Assembly (NCBI RefSeq): GCF_014651675.1 | Contig: NZ_BMXI01000009.1 | Location: 124,001 to 188,000, forward strand | DNA: 64,000 nt | Reading direction: 5' to 3' | From: Roseibacillus persicicus | Lineage (GTDB): Bacteria > Verrucomicrobiota > Verrucomicrobiia > Verrucomicrobiales > Akkermansiaceae | Shown here: piece after piece, positions 44,726-52,449 of the stretch | How the letters are laid out: the number at the start of each line of letters is the position of its first letter | Position numbering within the stretch: the stretch's first letter is position 1 | Notes under the pieces: generated by a model | Seen by the model: only the letters and a program-made list of their open reading frames with translations | Told to the model about the DNA's origin: nothing | Database searches by the model: none | Position numbers and translations under genes: made by a program

Positions 44726-45241
44726 ATGAGAGTCGTCCTTTCATTTATTCTGTTGGCTGGGACTCTCCTGTTGAGTTCGTGCACAGGCTATCAGCTCGGG
44801 GGAACGAAGCCGGATGCCATGGCGCATGTGGAAAGAATTCACGTTCCTTTGGCGAAAAATTTAACTCAAATTCCCCGCGCGGGTGCATTTGTCACCAATG
44901 GGGTGGTCGATGCTTTAGTGCGGGATGGATCCTATCGCCTTGGCACAGCCGACAATGCGGATGCGACTTTGGAAGTTGAATTCTATCAAGTCGACTTCGA
45001 TGCCATCCGGACCTATGAGGCCAATCGCCTTCGTCCTGAAGAGCTATCGATGAAGGTGAGTTTGAAGTGGAAGGTTATCGACTCAGCCAATCCGCTCAAA
45101 GTGCTGGATTCCGGAGTTTCGTCAGGCCGAACCAGCTTTTTCGTCGACCCTAATCTGCAAACAGCCCAACAGTCTGCGATTAATGACGCCATCCAACGGG
45201 CTTCCATCTCATTGGTCGCACGCTTGGCCGACGGATTCTAA
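44726..45241 (+). CDS. lptE: LPS-assembly lipoprotein LptE-like
   Basis: A 171-residue lipoprotein with lipobox LSSC (Cys at residue 19) followed by GYQLGG, the classic LptE opening, and the conserved VPLAKNLT and RDGSYRLG segments. LptE plugs the LptD barrel to insert lipopolysaccharide in the outer membrane; the partner lptD is not here. It starts three bases after the BamD-like gene. Confidence 0.85.
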   Translation: MRVVLSFILLAGTLLLSSCTGYQLGGTKPDAMAHVERIHVPLAKNLTQIPRAGAFVTNGVVDALVRDGSYRLGTADNADATLEVEFYQVDFDAIRTYEANRLRPEELSMKVSLKWKVIDSANPLKVLDSGVSSGRTSFFVDPNLQTAQQSAINDAIQRASISLVARLADGF

Positions 45242-45249
45242 CAACTGCT

Positions 45250-45918
45250 ATGCTGACCGTCGTTCCCACCCCTATCGGCAATCTTGGCGATATCACTCTG
45301 CGCGCTCTTGAGGTTTTAAAATCTGTTGATTGGATTGCCTGCGAAGACACCCGTCATACCAAGCGCTTGTTAGATCACTACGAGATCAACGCCCGCTTGA
45401 TGGCCCTGCATGACCATAATGAGGAAAAGCAAATCCCCGAGGTCTTGAGCAAGCTTCGCAATGGCGAGACCATGGCTTTGGTATCGGACGCGGGGATGCC
45501 GCTGGTCTCGGACCCGGGCTTTCGCGTGATGCGTGCGGTGAAGGAAGCCGATTTGCCGGTGACTGTTCTGCCGGGGGCATCGGCTCCCATCACGGCTTTG
45601 GTTGCGTCCGGCTTACCTCCTTATCCGCACCGATTCGGTGGCTTTCTTCCTGTGAAGAAGGGCAAACGTGGGAAAGAGCTTTCCGCCGCATTGGCAAAAG
45701 ACGAAACCGCGATCTATTTCGAATCTCCCCACCGGGTGATGTCTACCCTCGAGATTCTGTCGGAGTTGGCACCCGATCAGCATGTGGTGGTTGCGCGTGA
45801 ATTGACCAAAAAGTTCGAGACCATTCACGCCGGTCCGGCGAAAGAAATGTTCGAGCACTTTCGTGATCATCAGGCCAAGGGGGAGATCGTCCTCTTGTTT
45901 CATCCCGATTCTGCATAA
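45250..45918 (+). CDS. rsmI: 16S rRNA (cytidine-1402-2'-O)-methyltransferase
   Basis: A 222-residue tetrapyrrole-methylase-fold enzyme. Motifs: LTVVPTPIGNLGDIT, CEDTRHTKRLLDH, LVSDAGMPLVSDPGF, VLPGASAPITALVASGLP, and RELTKKFE. It methylates the 2'-O of C1402 in the decoding centre. It starts 8 bp after lptE and is followed at 9 bp by eboB, so the genes are likely co-transcribed. Confidence 0.96.
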   Translation: MLTVVPTPIGNLGDITLRALEVLKSVDWIACEDTRHTKRLLDHYEINARLMALHDHNEEKQIPEVLSKLRNGETMALVSDAGMPLVSDPGFRVMRAVKEADLPVTVLPGASAPITALVASGLPPYPHRFGGFLPVKKGKRGKELSAALAKDETAIYFESPHRVMSTLEILSELAPDQHVVVARELTKKFETIHAGPAKEMFEHFRDHQAKGEIVLLFHPDSA

Positions 45919-45927
45919 TATTACCTC

Positions 45928-46725
45928 ATGAACTACATTGAACCTCATGCCCATATGGTCAGCCGCACGACAGCGGATTACCAAGCGATCGTCCAAGCCG
46001 GATGTGTCGCCCTCTGCGAGCCCGCCTTTTGGGCAGGATACGACAGGGCCTCGGTTGATGGCTTTCATGATTATTATCGGCAACTGACGGAATATGAACC
46101 CGCGCGGGCGGCCAAATTTGGTCTGCCCCACTACACTTGGCTTTGCATCAATCCCAAGGAGGCGGAGGATGCTGGTTTTGCCCGCGAGGTGATGGCGATC
46201 ATCCCGGAATTCTTGGACAAGCCCAATGTGCTCGGGATAGGCGAGATTGGACTCAATAAGAACACTCGCAACGAGTTGGCGATCTTCGAAGAGCATGTCG
46301 AAATCGCGAAGAAGTATGACCTGCCGATTTTGATTCATACCCCTCATTTGGAGGACAAGTTGAAGGGCACGAAGATGATTCTCGACGCCTTGAAAAATGC
46401 GCAGGTCGATCCCAATCGGGTGATCGTCGACCACGTCGAGGAGCACACTGCAGGACTGGTCTTGGATGCGGGCTTTTGGGCGGGAATGACTCTCTACCCA
46501 GAGTCCAAGTGCACCGCTGCCCGTGCCATCGACATTTTGGAGACGTTCGGATTGGAAAAAATCTGGATGAACTCGGCCTGTGACTGGGGGATTTCAGATC
46601 CTCTGGCGGTGATCAAATGCGCCGTCGAGATGCGCAAGCGGCAACATGCCCAGGCCATTATTGACAAGGTGATCTATGAGAATCCCCACAAGTTTCTCAG
46701 TCAAAGCCCCAACTTCAAGCTCTAG
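45928..46725 (+). CDS. eboB: EboB-like TatD-family metal-dependent hydrolase
   Basis: A 265-residue TIM-barrel hydrolase. Metal motif EPHAHMVSRT near the N-terminus, then GIGEIGLNKNT and ILIHTPH, VDHVEEH and MNSACDWG. This gene plus its two neighbours matches three members of the six-gene ebo system (eboA-F). EboB is the TatD-like component. In cyanobacteria the ebo cluster is needed to export a scytonemin precursor, but in other bacteria the cargo is unknown. Confidence 0.85.
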   Translation: MNYIEPHAHMVSRTTADYQAIVQAGCVALCEPAFWAGYDRASVDGFHDYYRQLTEYEPARAAKFGLPHYTWLCINPKEAEDAGFAREVMAIIPEFLDKPNVLGIGEIGLNKNTRNELAIFEEHVEIAKKYDLPILIHTPHLEDKLKGTKMILDALKNAQVDPNRVIVDHVEEHTAGLVLDAGFWAGMTLYPESKCTAARAIDILETFGLEKIWMNSACDWGISDPLAVIKCAVEMRKRQHAQAIIDKVIYENPHKFLSQSPNFKL

Positions 46726-46813
46726 CCCGAAGGAGGCAAACAAAGAGAACTCTCTCTCCATTGTTCCTCGGATTCCCGCTTGCCCAGCGGGACCTCCGCT
46801 TTAGTCTTTGGCC

Positions 46814-47977
46814 GTGCGCTTCGACCAACATCACCTCGCCTATTGCACCAATATTCACCCTGCTGAAAGCTGGGCTGACACTTTTCATGTCCTTGAAAGC
46901 GACGTATTGGCCGTTCGCGATCAGCTGCAGGAGAAAGGGGTGATCGAGGGGCCTTTTTCCATCGGATTGCGTTTGTCTGCTCGAGCGGCCAAAGAGCTGT
47001 TAGAGGGGGGAGGATTGGCGGATTTTGCGAGTTGGCTGGGGAAGACTCAGACCTATGTCTTCACCATCAACGGTTTTCCCTATGGGGACTTCCATGGCAC
47101 CCGGGTGAAGGAGAAAGTCTATCAGCCGGACTGGACGACGGTCGAGCGCCTGAACTATACCAAACAACTTTTCGATATCATCGCCGTGTTAGCTCCTGAG
47201 GATTGCGGGGGCTCGGTCTCCACCTTGCCGGGCTCGTTCAAGGAGTTTGGCGCTGACGAGGGGGTGATCTTCCGACACTTGGAGGAGTGTGCTGTCTATA
47301 TCGATGCTCTTGCTCAAAAGAGCGGAAAAGACCTTCATCTGGGATTGGAGCCGGAGCCTCTCGGTCACTTTGAGAACACTGCGGAGACTCTCGCTTTCTT
47401 CGAACGATTTCTAGCCACCGTCAATGATGTCGATCTTGTGAAGCGAAGGATTGGTCTGAATTACGATTGCTGTCACTTCGCGCTGGAGTTCGACCAATGC
47501 CGCCCTTCGTTGGAGGCCTTCGACAAGGCGGGGATTCGTATTTCCAAAGTCCACCTTTCCTCAGCTCTCACATTTGATCCGAACGATGCTGACTCTTTGG
47601 AATCTTTGAAGCGTTTCGACGAGCCGACTTATCTCCACCAGGTGATTGTCAGTGGCAAGGATGGGCTCAAGCGTGTGCGCGACCTTCCGGAGTTTTACCA
47701 GAATCTGGAATCCGGCGAGTGGACCCTGGATGGGCAAGATCAAGCGCGATGTCATTTCCATGTTCCGCTCTATTCGGAGGCGGCGGCCCCGTTGGGAACG
47801 ACCCAATCCCATGCCGTCGATATGCTCGCTTACCGTCGGGAGCATCCCGATTTTTGCAATCACTTCGAGATTGAAACCTACACTTGGGGAGTTCTGCCAG
47901 ATGGGCTGCAAAGCGATCTGACGAGCCAGATTGTGCGGGAGTTTCAGTGGGTGCTCAACACCGTGAGCTCGCAATGA
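46814..47977 (+). CDS. eboE: EboE-like metabolite-traffic protein (xylose isomerase-like TIM barrel)
   Basis: A 387-residue protein of the AP-endonuclease/xylose-isomerase-like barrel type, matching EboE. The segment HHLAYCTNIHPAESW at the start, FPYGDFHGTRVKEKVY, LEPEPLGHFENT and NYDCCHFALEF are characteristic of EboE. The start is probably the GTG at 46814 because it gives the N-terminus MRFDQHHLAYCTN; an upstream TTG is possible. Its stop overlaps the eboC start (ATGA). Confidence 0.9.
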   Translation: MRFDQHHLAYCTNIHPAESWADTFHVLESDVLAVRDQLQEKGVIEGPFSIGLRLSARAAKELLEGGGLADFASWLGKTQTYVFTINGFPYGDFHGTRVKEKVYQPDWTTVERLNYTKQLFDIIAVLAPEDCGGSVSTLPGSFKEFGADEGVIFRHLEECAVYIDALAQKSGKDLHLGLEPEPLGHFENTAETLAFFERFLATVNDVDLVKRRIGLNYDCCHFALEFDQCRPSLEAFDKAGIRISKVHLSSALTFDPNDADSLESLKRFDEPTYLHQVIVSGKDGLKRVRDLPEFYQNLESGEWTLDGQDQARCHFHVPLYSEAAAPLGTTQSHAVDMLAYRREHPDFCNHFEIETYTWGVLPDGLQSDLTSQIVREFQWVLNTVSSQ

Positions 47978-48993
47978 GAAAGCAAACCATCATCGACCTT
48001 CTCGCGGCAGGTCGGGTCGCGAACCTTCCCTCTGTCGTTAGCAACGTATTGTTAGGCTGTGGACTGGGGATGTTTTTGCGGAACTTCGGACAAGATCCGG
48101 TTTTCCTTTTTCCCTGCTTGGCTGGGTGTTTTCTTTATGTAGGAGGATGCTTCTATAACGATTGGGCGGATCGCAAGTGGGATGCGGAGAATCGACCCGA
48201 GCGCGCCATCCCATCCCAGCGGTTGAAACCGCTGGCGATGTTGTTGGCATCTCTGGCTTTGATGTGCCTTGGGGTAGTTTGCGCCTTTGTAATTGGAACT
48301 GGGGCTCTCTTCATAGCGGGGTGGATCGTTGCATCCATCCTCGTCTACACTTGGATTCACAAGAAAACGGCCTGGGGAGTTCTCCCGATGGGACTTTGTC
48401 GAGCCTTGCTTTACCCTCTGGGTTTTGTGGCTCAAAAGTGGGACCCCAACTCGTGGTCGAATCACTTTCAGATACTAGGACTGAGAGAAGGGACCGAAGA
48501 CAAGGCGGAGTTGGCCCCGAAAGGAATGTCCTACGATTCCGAGGTTTGGTTTCAGACTCAGACCGTTTCGATCTTCGCGGTCGGACTGCTTTTGTATGTG
48601 GCCGGACTTTCGCTTTTTGCGCGAGCGGAGTCCAAGCCCGTGGTGCCACAACTGAATCGCGTGTTGGGAATCTTGTTTATGTCTCTGGTGGTGATCGGAC
48701 ACTCGCACTTTCTGGTCTTTGAATTTCCGGCTTGGAGCGCTCTTTCGTTGGTCCCGTTCTTGGTTCTTCTCATTACGGGAATTCTGGCCATGAAGAAATC
48801 GGTGGGAAAGGGAGTTTCGCTTCTTCTCGCCAACATTTGTCTTGTTGATTTCATCTTCGCGCTGCCGCTGGCGATTGGCTTTACACAATGGGATTTTGCA
48901 CTGACCACCTCGCAAGCTTTGGTCTTTCCGCTGGTCTCTTTTGGCGGGTTTCTTCTGGCACTTCTGCTGCAGAAGATTGCTCCCGCTACCTAG
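47974..48993 (+). CDS. eboC: EboC-like UbiA-family prenyltransferase
   Basis: A 339-residue membrane prenyltransferase of the UbiA family. The first Asp-rich motif is NDWADRKWD, the NDxxDxxxD hallmark, and the chain has about eight hydrophobic segments. It matches EboC. The presence of a UbiA-like enzyme suggests a prenylated or lipid-like product or carrier in the system. The ATG overlaps the eboE stop by 4 bp. eboA, eboD and eboF are absent from this neighbourhood. Confidence 0.92.
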   Translation: MRKQTIIDLLAAGRVANLPSVVSNVLLGCGLGMFLRNFGQDPVFLFPCLAGCFLYVGGCFYNDWADRKWDAENRPERAIPSQRLKPLAMLLASLALMCLGVVCAFVIGTGALFIAGWIVASILVYTWIHKKTAWGVLPMGLCRALLYPLGFVAQKWDPNSWSNHFQILGLREGTEDKAELAPKGMSYDSEVWFQTQTVSIFAVGLLLYVAGLSLFARAESKPVVPQLNRVLGILFMSLVVIGHSHFLVFEFPAWSALSLVPFLVLLITGILAMKKSVGKGVSLLLANICLVDFIFALPLAIGFTQWDFALTTSQALVFPLVSFGGFLLALLLQKIAPAT

Positions 48994-49048
48994 GTGAGCG
49001 CTTTTTGCTGAAATATTTTGGAGAGGGGCTATCGTGTTGCGATAGGCC

Positions 49049-50320
49049 ATGAAGATTTCTTTGCTGCTCCTTACCGTTCTTCTCTTTTCCCCGTCGCTTC
49101 AGGCGATTCCCAATTCGGTCTTTGGCGGAATCGCGAATGTGGAGAGTCCGTTCAATGGGCGAGATTTGACCGATTCTTTGATTGCGGCAGCCGCCGGTGG
49201 GGTGGGGGAGTTGCCCGGGGAATGGCAGGACGAGGCCTCGGTTCCGGGGACGCGTTCGGCCTATCTGTTGGCGCGGCCGAAGGTCTTTGGTCAAGAGGCT
49301 TTGCTCGTGAGAGGTCTCTGGCGGAAAGAGAAGCTGGAGGAAATTCAGATCACCTTTAATGATGCGGGATCCTATTTTGGCTACTTCAGCGAGGAAGCTC
49401 CTGAGAACTTGAGTGCTCGAGCTAAAGTGGATTTTTTCCGCGAGAAAATGGCTCTCCGCCAACAAGAATTCGCGGAACTTCATGAGAAGAGCTACGAGTC
49501 GATTCGAGAGCAGTTGGAGCAGCGGGGGACGGGACGAACTCGCGAGATACGCTTTGGGAAGAGTCGGTCGATTCGTGCCGAGGTGGAGCAGTTCGAGTGG
49601 GATGGGGTGACTGCACGACTCTTTCATGGCAAGGACCGGTTGGTGCGAGTGTCTCTGTCGTCGAGTGAATCATTGCCCGAGACCTGGATGGACCGCGAGG
49701 TGGCCGAGCTCGATAGCCGGGCCTACTCCAACTGGTTAAAGGACCGAGTGGAGAAAAAGCAAAACGGTGATCTGCTTCTCTCGGAACTCGCGGTGGTTCC
49801 CCAAGGATATCGACCTTATTGTGGTCTCAATACCCTCGTGATGTCAGGGCGTTACCTGGGACTTCATCTGGACGAGGACTGGTTGGCTTGTGCTGGTCAG
49901 TTCCAGAACACCGGCTCGGCGGCGGGCTCCCAGATGCTTTCACTCTATAATTCTGTGGCCAGCGAAGCGGGGCTGAAAATGAAGCGCTTGAATCGCTTCG
50001 ATACTGCCATGGTCAAGCGCAGCTTGCGCGAGGGCCTGCCGGTAATCGTTTGGCGTCGTTGGGATCGGGAGCGTGACCAATTGCACTCTTCCATCACTCG
50101 GCAGGTCGCGTCGGGGGCAGAGGCCGACTGGGGACCCATTGAACCTTCCGCTTTGCCTACCGAAAAGGCACCCCTCCATGCTTCTGTGATTGTCGGCTTC
50201 AATGACGAACGGGAGGAATTTCTCTTTTTGGAAAGTTGGGCTGGGCTTGAAACGCCCCGACGAATGCTGGTTCGCGAACTAGATTCCACTGCCTACCTGA
50301 CTTTTTGTTTTCAGAAATAA
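49049..50320 (+). CDS. Secreted papain-like (C39-type) cysteine peptidase-like protein
   Basis: A 423-residue protein with a signal peptide (LLLLTVLLFSPSLQA). A putative papain-like fold in the C-terminal half has the catalytic Cys in PYCGLNTLVM (C258) and the His in LHASVIVGFND (H377), followed by FLFLESW. The N-terminal half (about 20-240) is of unknown fold. Expected location is periplasmic or extracellular. It is convergent with the metallopeptidase-like gene, 7 bp apart. Confidence 0.7.
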   Translation: MKISLLLLTVLLFSPSLQAIPNSVFGGIANVESPFNGRDLTDSLIAAAAGGVGELPGEWQDEASVPGTRSAYLLARPKVFGQEALLVRGLWRKEKLEEIQITFNDAGSYFGYFSEEAPENLSARAKVDFFREKMALRQQEFAELHEKSYESIREQLEQRGTGRTREIRFGKSRSIRAEVEQFEWDGVTARLFHGKDRLVRVSLSSSESLPETWMDREVAELDSRAYSNWLKDRVEKKQNGDLLLSELAVVPQGYRPYCGLNTLVMSGRYLGLHLDEDWLACAGQFQNTGSAAGSQMLSLYNSVASEAGLKMKRLNRFDTAMVKRSLREGLPVIVWRRWDRERDQLHSSITRQVASGAEADWGPIEPSALPTEKAPLHASVIVGFNDEREEFLFLESWAGLETPRRMLVRELDSTAYLTFCFQK

Positions 50321-50327
50321 GGTTGGC

Positions 50328-51260
50328 TTATTCTTTCCTGAAACGAATCGAGAGTCCCTTTGGTTTCCAAAACTTGGCCAACCGCTCTTCCAAATCATTG
50401 GCGATGATGGGAGGGGGATTCGTTTGGATCCTTGGATTGGTTAGTTTTTCAGTGAGGTAGTTGGAGAGTTCGTTTCTCCGTTCCGGGCCTCCTTCAAGAT
50501 GGTAGTGGATCAGGAGAAGCGCCGTTGCATACGGGCGGTATCGCTCGTTTGCATCCATTGTATTGTTGGACCGAATCCATTCCCGTGAAGTCAGGGAGGT
50601 GAGAGCCTGCAGAGATGGGAGTTCGAGGATGGGGAATCGTTCGACAGGATAGAATTTGCGAATGTGCTGTGGGATTCGTCTCGTGCTCTCTGAAAAGTTG
50701 AAAGCCCCCTTGCCGAGATGACTACAGGAAAAATATTCGGCGAGTCCCTCGGAAAGCCAAGGGGGAAGGTTGTGGTAGCGGTGCATTGCGAGATGGCAGA
50801 GCTCGTGCACCAATAGGTCTCCGTCAGGTCCGATGCGTAGTCTTGTGGCCCGGGCCTGTGGCGGGTTAAGGAGCAAGTCGCCACGGATCAAGACCGTGGC
50901 TTGCCTTCCGTGATAGAAACCTGCCGCTCCAATTGGCCCTCCACGAGCAACAAAACTGGTCTCGTCTTTGCAGATTCTAATCTCTGCTTTACCTCCCTTT
51001 GGCGGGGCCCAGAGGGGAAGGGGCAGTTGACGAAAAAGGAGAGGAACGCTTTCAGCAACGCGAGCGAGATCGTTGAGATGGGGGCGAGAGACCTCTCCCT
51101 CCCAGCTCATCAGGTAGTGGGCTGTTTCCCAAGCTTGCACACCTTCCTTGTCAGGCAACTGCTTCAAGGCGGGTTGAGGCGCTTGCAATCGGATCGGCCA
51201 CTTTTCCTGAGCTGTTAGAGTCACGGCGGTGAGAAAAAAGAAGGCAAGGATTGCTGGCAC
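50328..51260 (-). CDS. Secreted gluzincin-type metallopeptidase-like protein
   Basis: A 310-residue protein with a signal peptide (ILAFFFLTAVTLTAQ) and the metal motif HELCH (152-156) followed by SEGLAEYF, where the Glu is the likely third ligand. This is the pattern of gluzincin-type peptidases related to DUF1570 proteins. It is convergent with the papain-like gene. Confidence 0.8.
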   Translation of the reverse strand: MPAILAFFFLTAVTLTAQEKWPIRLQAPQPALKQLPDKEGVQAWETAHYLMSWEGEVSRPHLNDLARVAESVPLLFRQLPLPLWAPPKGGKAEIRICKDETSFVARGGPIGAAGFYHGRQATVLIRGDLLLNPPQARATRLRIGPDGDLLVHELCHLAMHRYHNLPPWLSEGLAEYFSCSHLGKGAFNFSESTRRIPQHIRKFYPVERFPILELPSLQALTSLTSREWIRSNNTMDANERYRPYATALLLIHYHLEGGPERRNELSNYLTEKLTNPRIQTNPPPIIANDLEERLAKFWKPKGLSIRFRKE

Positions 51261-51432
51261 GTAGCCAATTTACATCAAGAAGTCTCCATTGAAAATTCGC
51301 CATTTTCTCCTCTTCTCCCAGAGGGAACACACGAAAAAAAAGATGAAAATAATCTGAATAAAAGAATCCCGAAATTTCTGCGACTCCCCATTCAAACGGT
51401 TGTTTGATCCTCTGCAACCAAAGCAAATAAAG

Positions 51433-51735
51433 ATGAACAAATACCAAACTATAATCGCTATCGCAGTCTCCGGAATCTTGAGTGCAAGTGCACAAGCCCG
51501 GCATGACGACAAGGACGTTCGCCGCCACGACAACCGTTCAACGAACAAGGTAGTGGTGCAAAAAACAATCCATCACGGAAGCCATGGATACCGGGTGCAA
51601 AACAGCAAGAAGGTGGTCAAGTTGCCTCGCAACCACCGCCGGGTATCCCATCGTGGAAAAACCTACTATGTTGTGGGAGGGGTCTGTTATCAGGCTGTCC
51701 GATCCGGCTTCATCGTGGTGAAGAAGCCATGGTAG
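51433..51735 (+). CDS. Small secreted His-rich protein, hypothetical
   Basis: A 100-residue protein with signal peptide (IIAIAVSGILSASAQA) and a basic, His-rich mature part ending in GKTYYVVGGVCYQAVRSGFIVVKKPW, given here as its key Tyr/Val segment. The end resembles DUF6515-like periplasmic domains. An Asp/His-rich stretch (RHDDKDVRRHDNR) could bind metal. ATG 51433 is chosen because it directly precedes the signal. Confidence 0.65.
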   Translation: MNKYQTIIAIAVSGILSASAQARHDDKDVRRHDNRSTNKVVVQKTIHHGSHGYRVQNSKKVVKLPRNHRRVSHRGKTYYVVGGVCYQAVRSGFIVVKKPW

Positions 51736-51777
51736 ATTGGGATTTCCAGCTAGCTGGAGAACTTCTTTCCGTATCCC

Positions 51778-51808
51778 ACCCGGTTCCGCGTTGCGAAGCC
51801 GGGTTTTT
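51778..51808 (+). terminator. Probable Rho-independent terminator after the small secreted protein
   Basis: ACCCGG ... CCGGGT stem with one bulged base and a following T-run. Confidence 0.75.
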
Positions 51809-52043
51809 CTTCGTTGGTGGTTGAAGGAGAGTTTTTCGCTCTCGTTGAGGTAGGTTTAACTGTCTAATCCTCAGTTTTTAAGGGGTGTTTTGGCGAAGCG
51901 TCCGAGGGGAGGAGCTTTGATTTTGAAAAACTCCTGTTCCTTGCAGTTTCGGATTGCATCGGGGTGCATTCTACGCTTTCTTCCGTCCTCCCCGCACAAA
52001 GGGCAGGCTGGCAATTCCGCTGGCTTGAAGCGTACGACTCAAG
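51809..52043. other. Upstream region of rpsO
   Basis: About 230 bp with no gene. It should hold the rpsO promoter; a weak TTGCAG element is seen near 51940, but no clear -10. Nothing else stands out. Confidence 0.4.
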
Positions 52044-52343
52044 ATGAGCGAAGTAAAAGATAACAAAGCAGCTGCGAAAGCAAAGATCCTGGCGGAAGCC
52101 GTGGATACCTCTTCCTACAAGCAACACGAGAACGATACTGGTAGCGCCGACTTCCAGATTGCAGTTCTTACTGGCCGCATTCGCGAGCTGACCGAGCACC
52201 TCAAGTCCCATCAAAAGGACCACTCGTCCCGCCGTGGCCTTCTCAAGATGGTGGCCAAGCGCCGGAAGCTGCTCGACTACCTCCGGGCGAAGTCCGAGGA
52301 CCGCTATCAAGCCTGCCTCAAAGGCTTGTCACTGCGCCGCTAA
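52044..52343 (+). CDS. rpsO: 30S ribosomal protein S15
   Basis: A 99-residue protein. The core has [37 protein letters not shown] (key motif GSADFQIA and [17 protein letters not shown]) and [10 protein letters not shown], the 16S rRNA helix 20-22 binding region. An N-terminal extension of about 15 residues rich in Lys/Ala precedes the usual start. Next to pnp as in many bacteria. Confidence 0.97.
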   Translation: MSEVKDNKAAAKAKILAEAVDTSSYKQHENDTGSADFQIAVLTGRIRELTEHLKSHQKDHSSRRGLLKMVAKRRKLLDYLRAKSEDRYQACLKGLSLRR

Positions 52344-52354
52344 CCCCTTTCAGA

Positions 52355-52386
52355 ACGGCTCCGATTCAATCAATCGGGGCCGTTTC
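52355..52386 (+). terminator. Hairpin between rpsO and pnp, terminator/attenuator-like
   Basis: AACGGC ... GCCGTTT outer stem with an inner CCGATT/AATCGG stem, followed by TTTCTTTT. It can act as rpsO terminator or as a processing site in the pnp leader. Confidence 0.7.
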
Positions 52387-52406
52387 TTTTGGCACCAAAT
52401 TCATGG

Positions 52407-52426
52407 GCGAGCCGTTGGGCTCGCCT
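52407..52426 (+). promoter_or_regulatory. Hairpin in the pnp leader
   Basis: A perfect 8-bp stem GGCGAGCC-GTTG-GGCTCGCC that ends 23 nt before the pnp ATG. In E. coli the pnp leader hairpin is cut by RNase III and mediates PNPase autoregulation, and this is a plausible equivalent. Confidence 0.5.
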
Positions 52427-52449
52427 GTTTGATTTCGGCGGCCTTCTGA

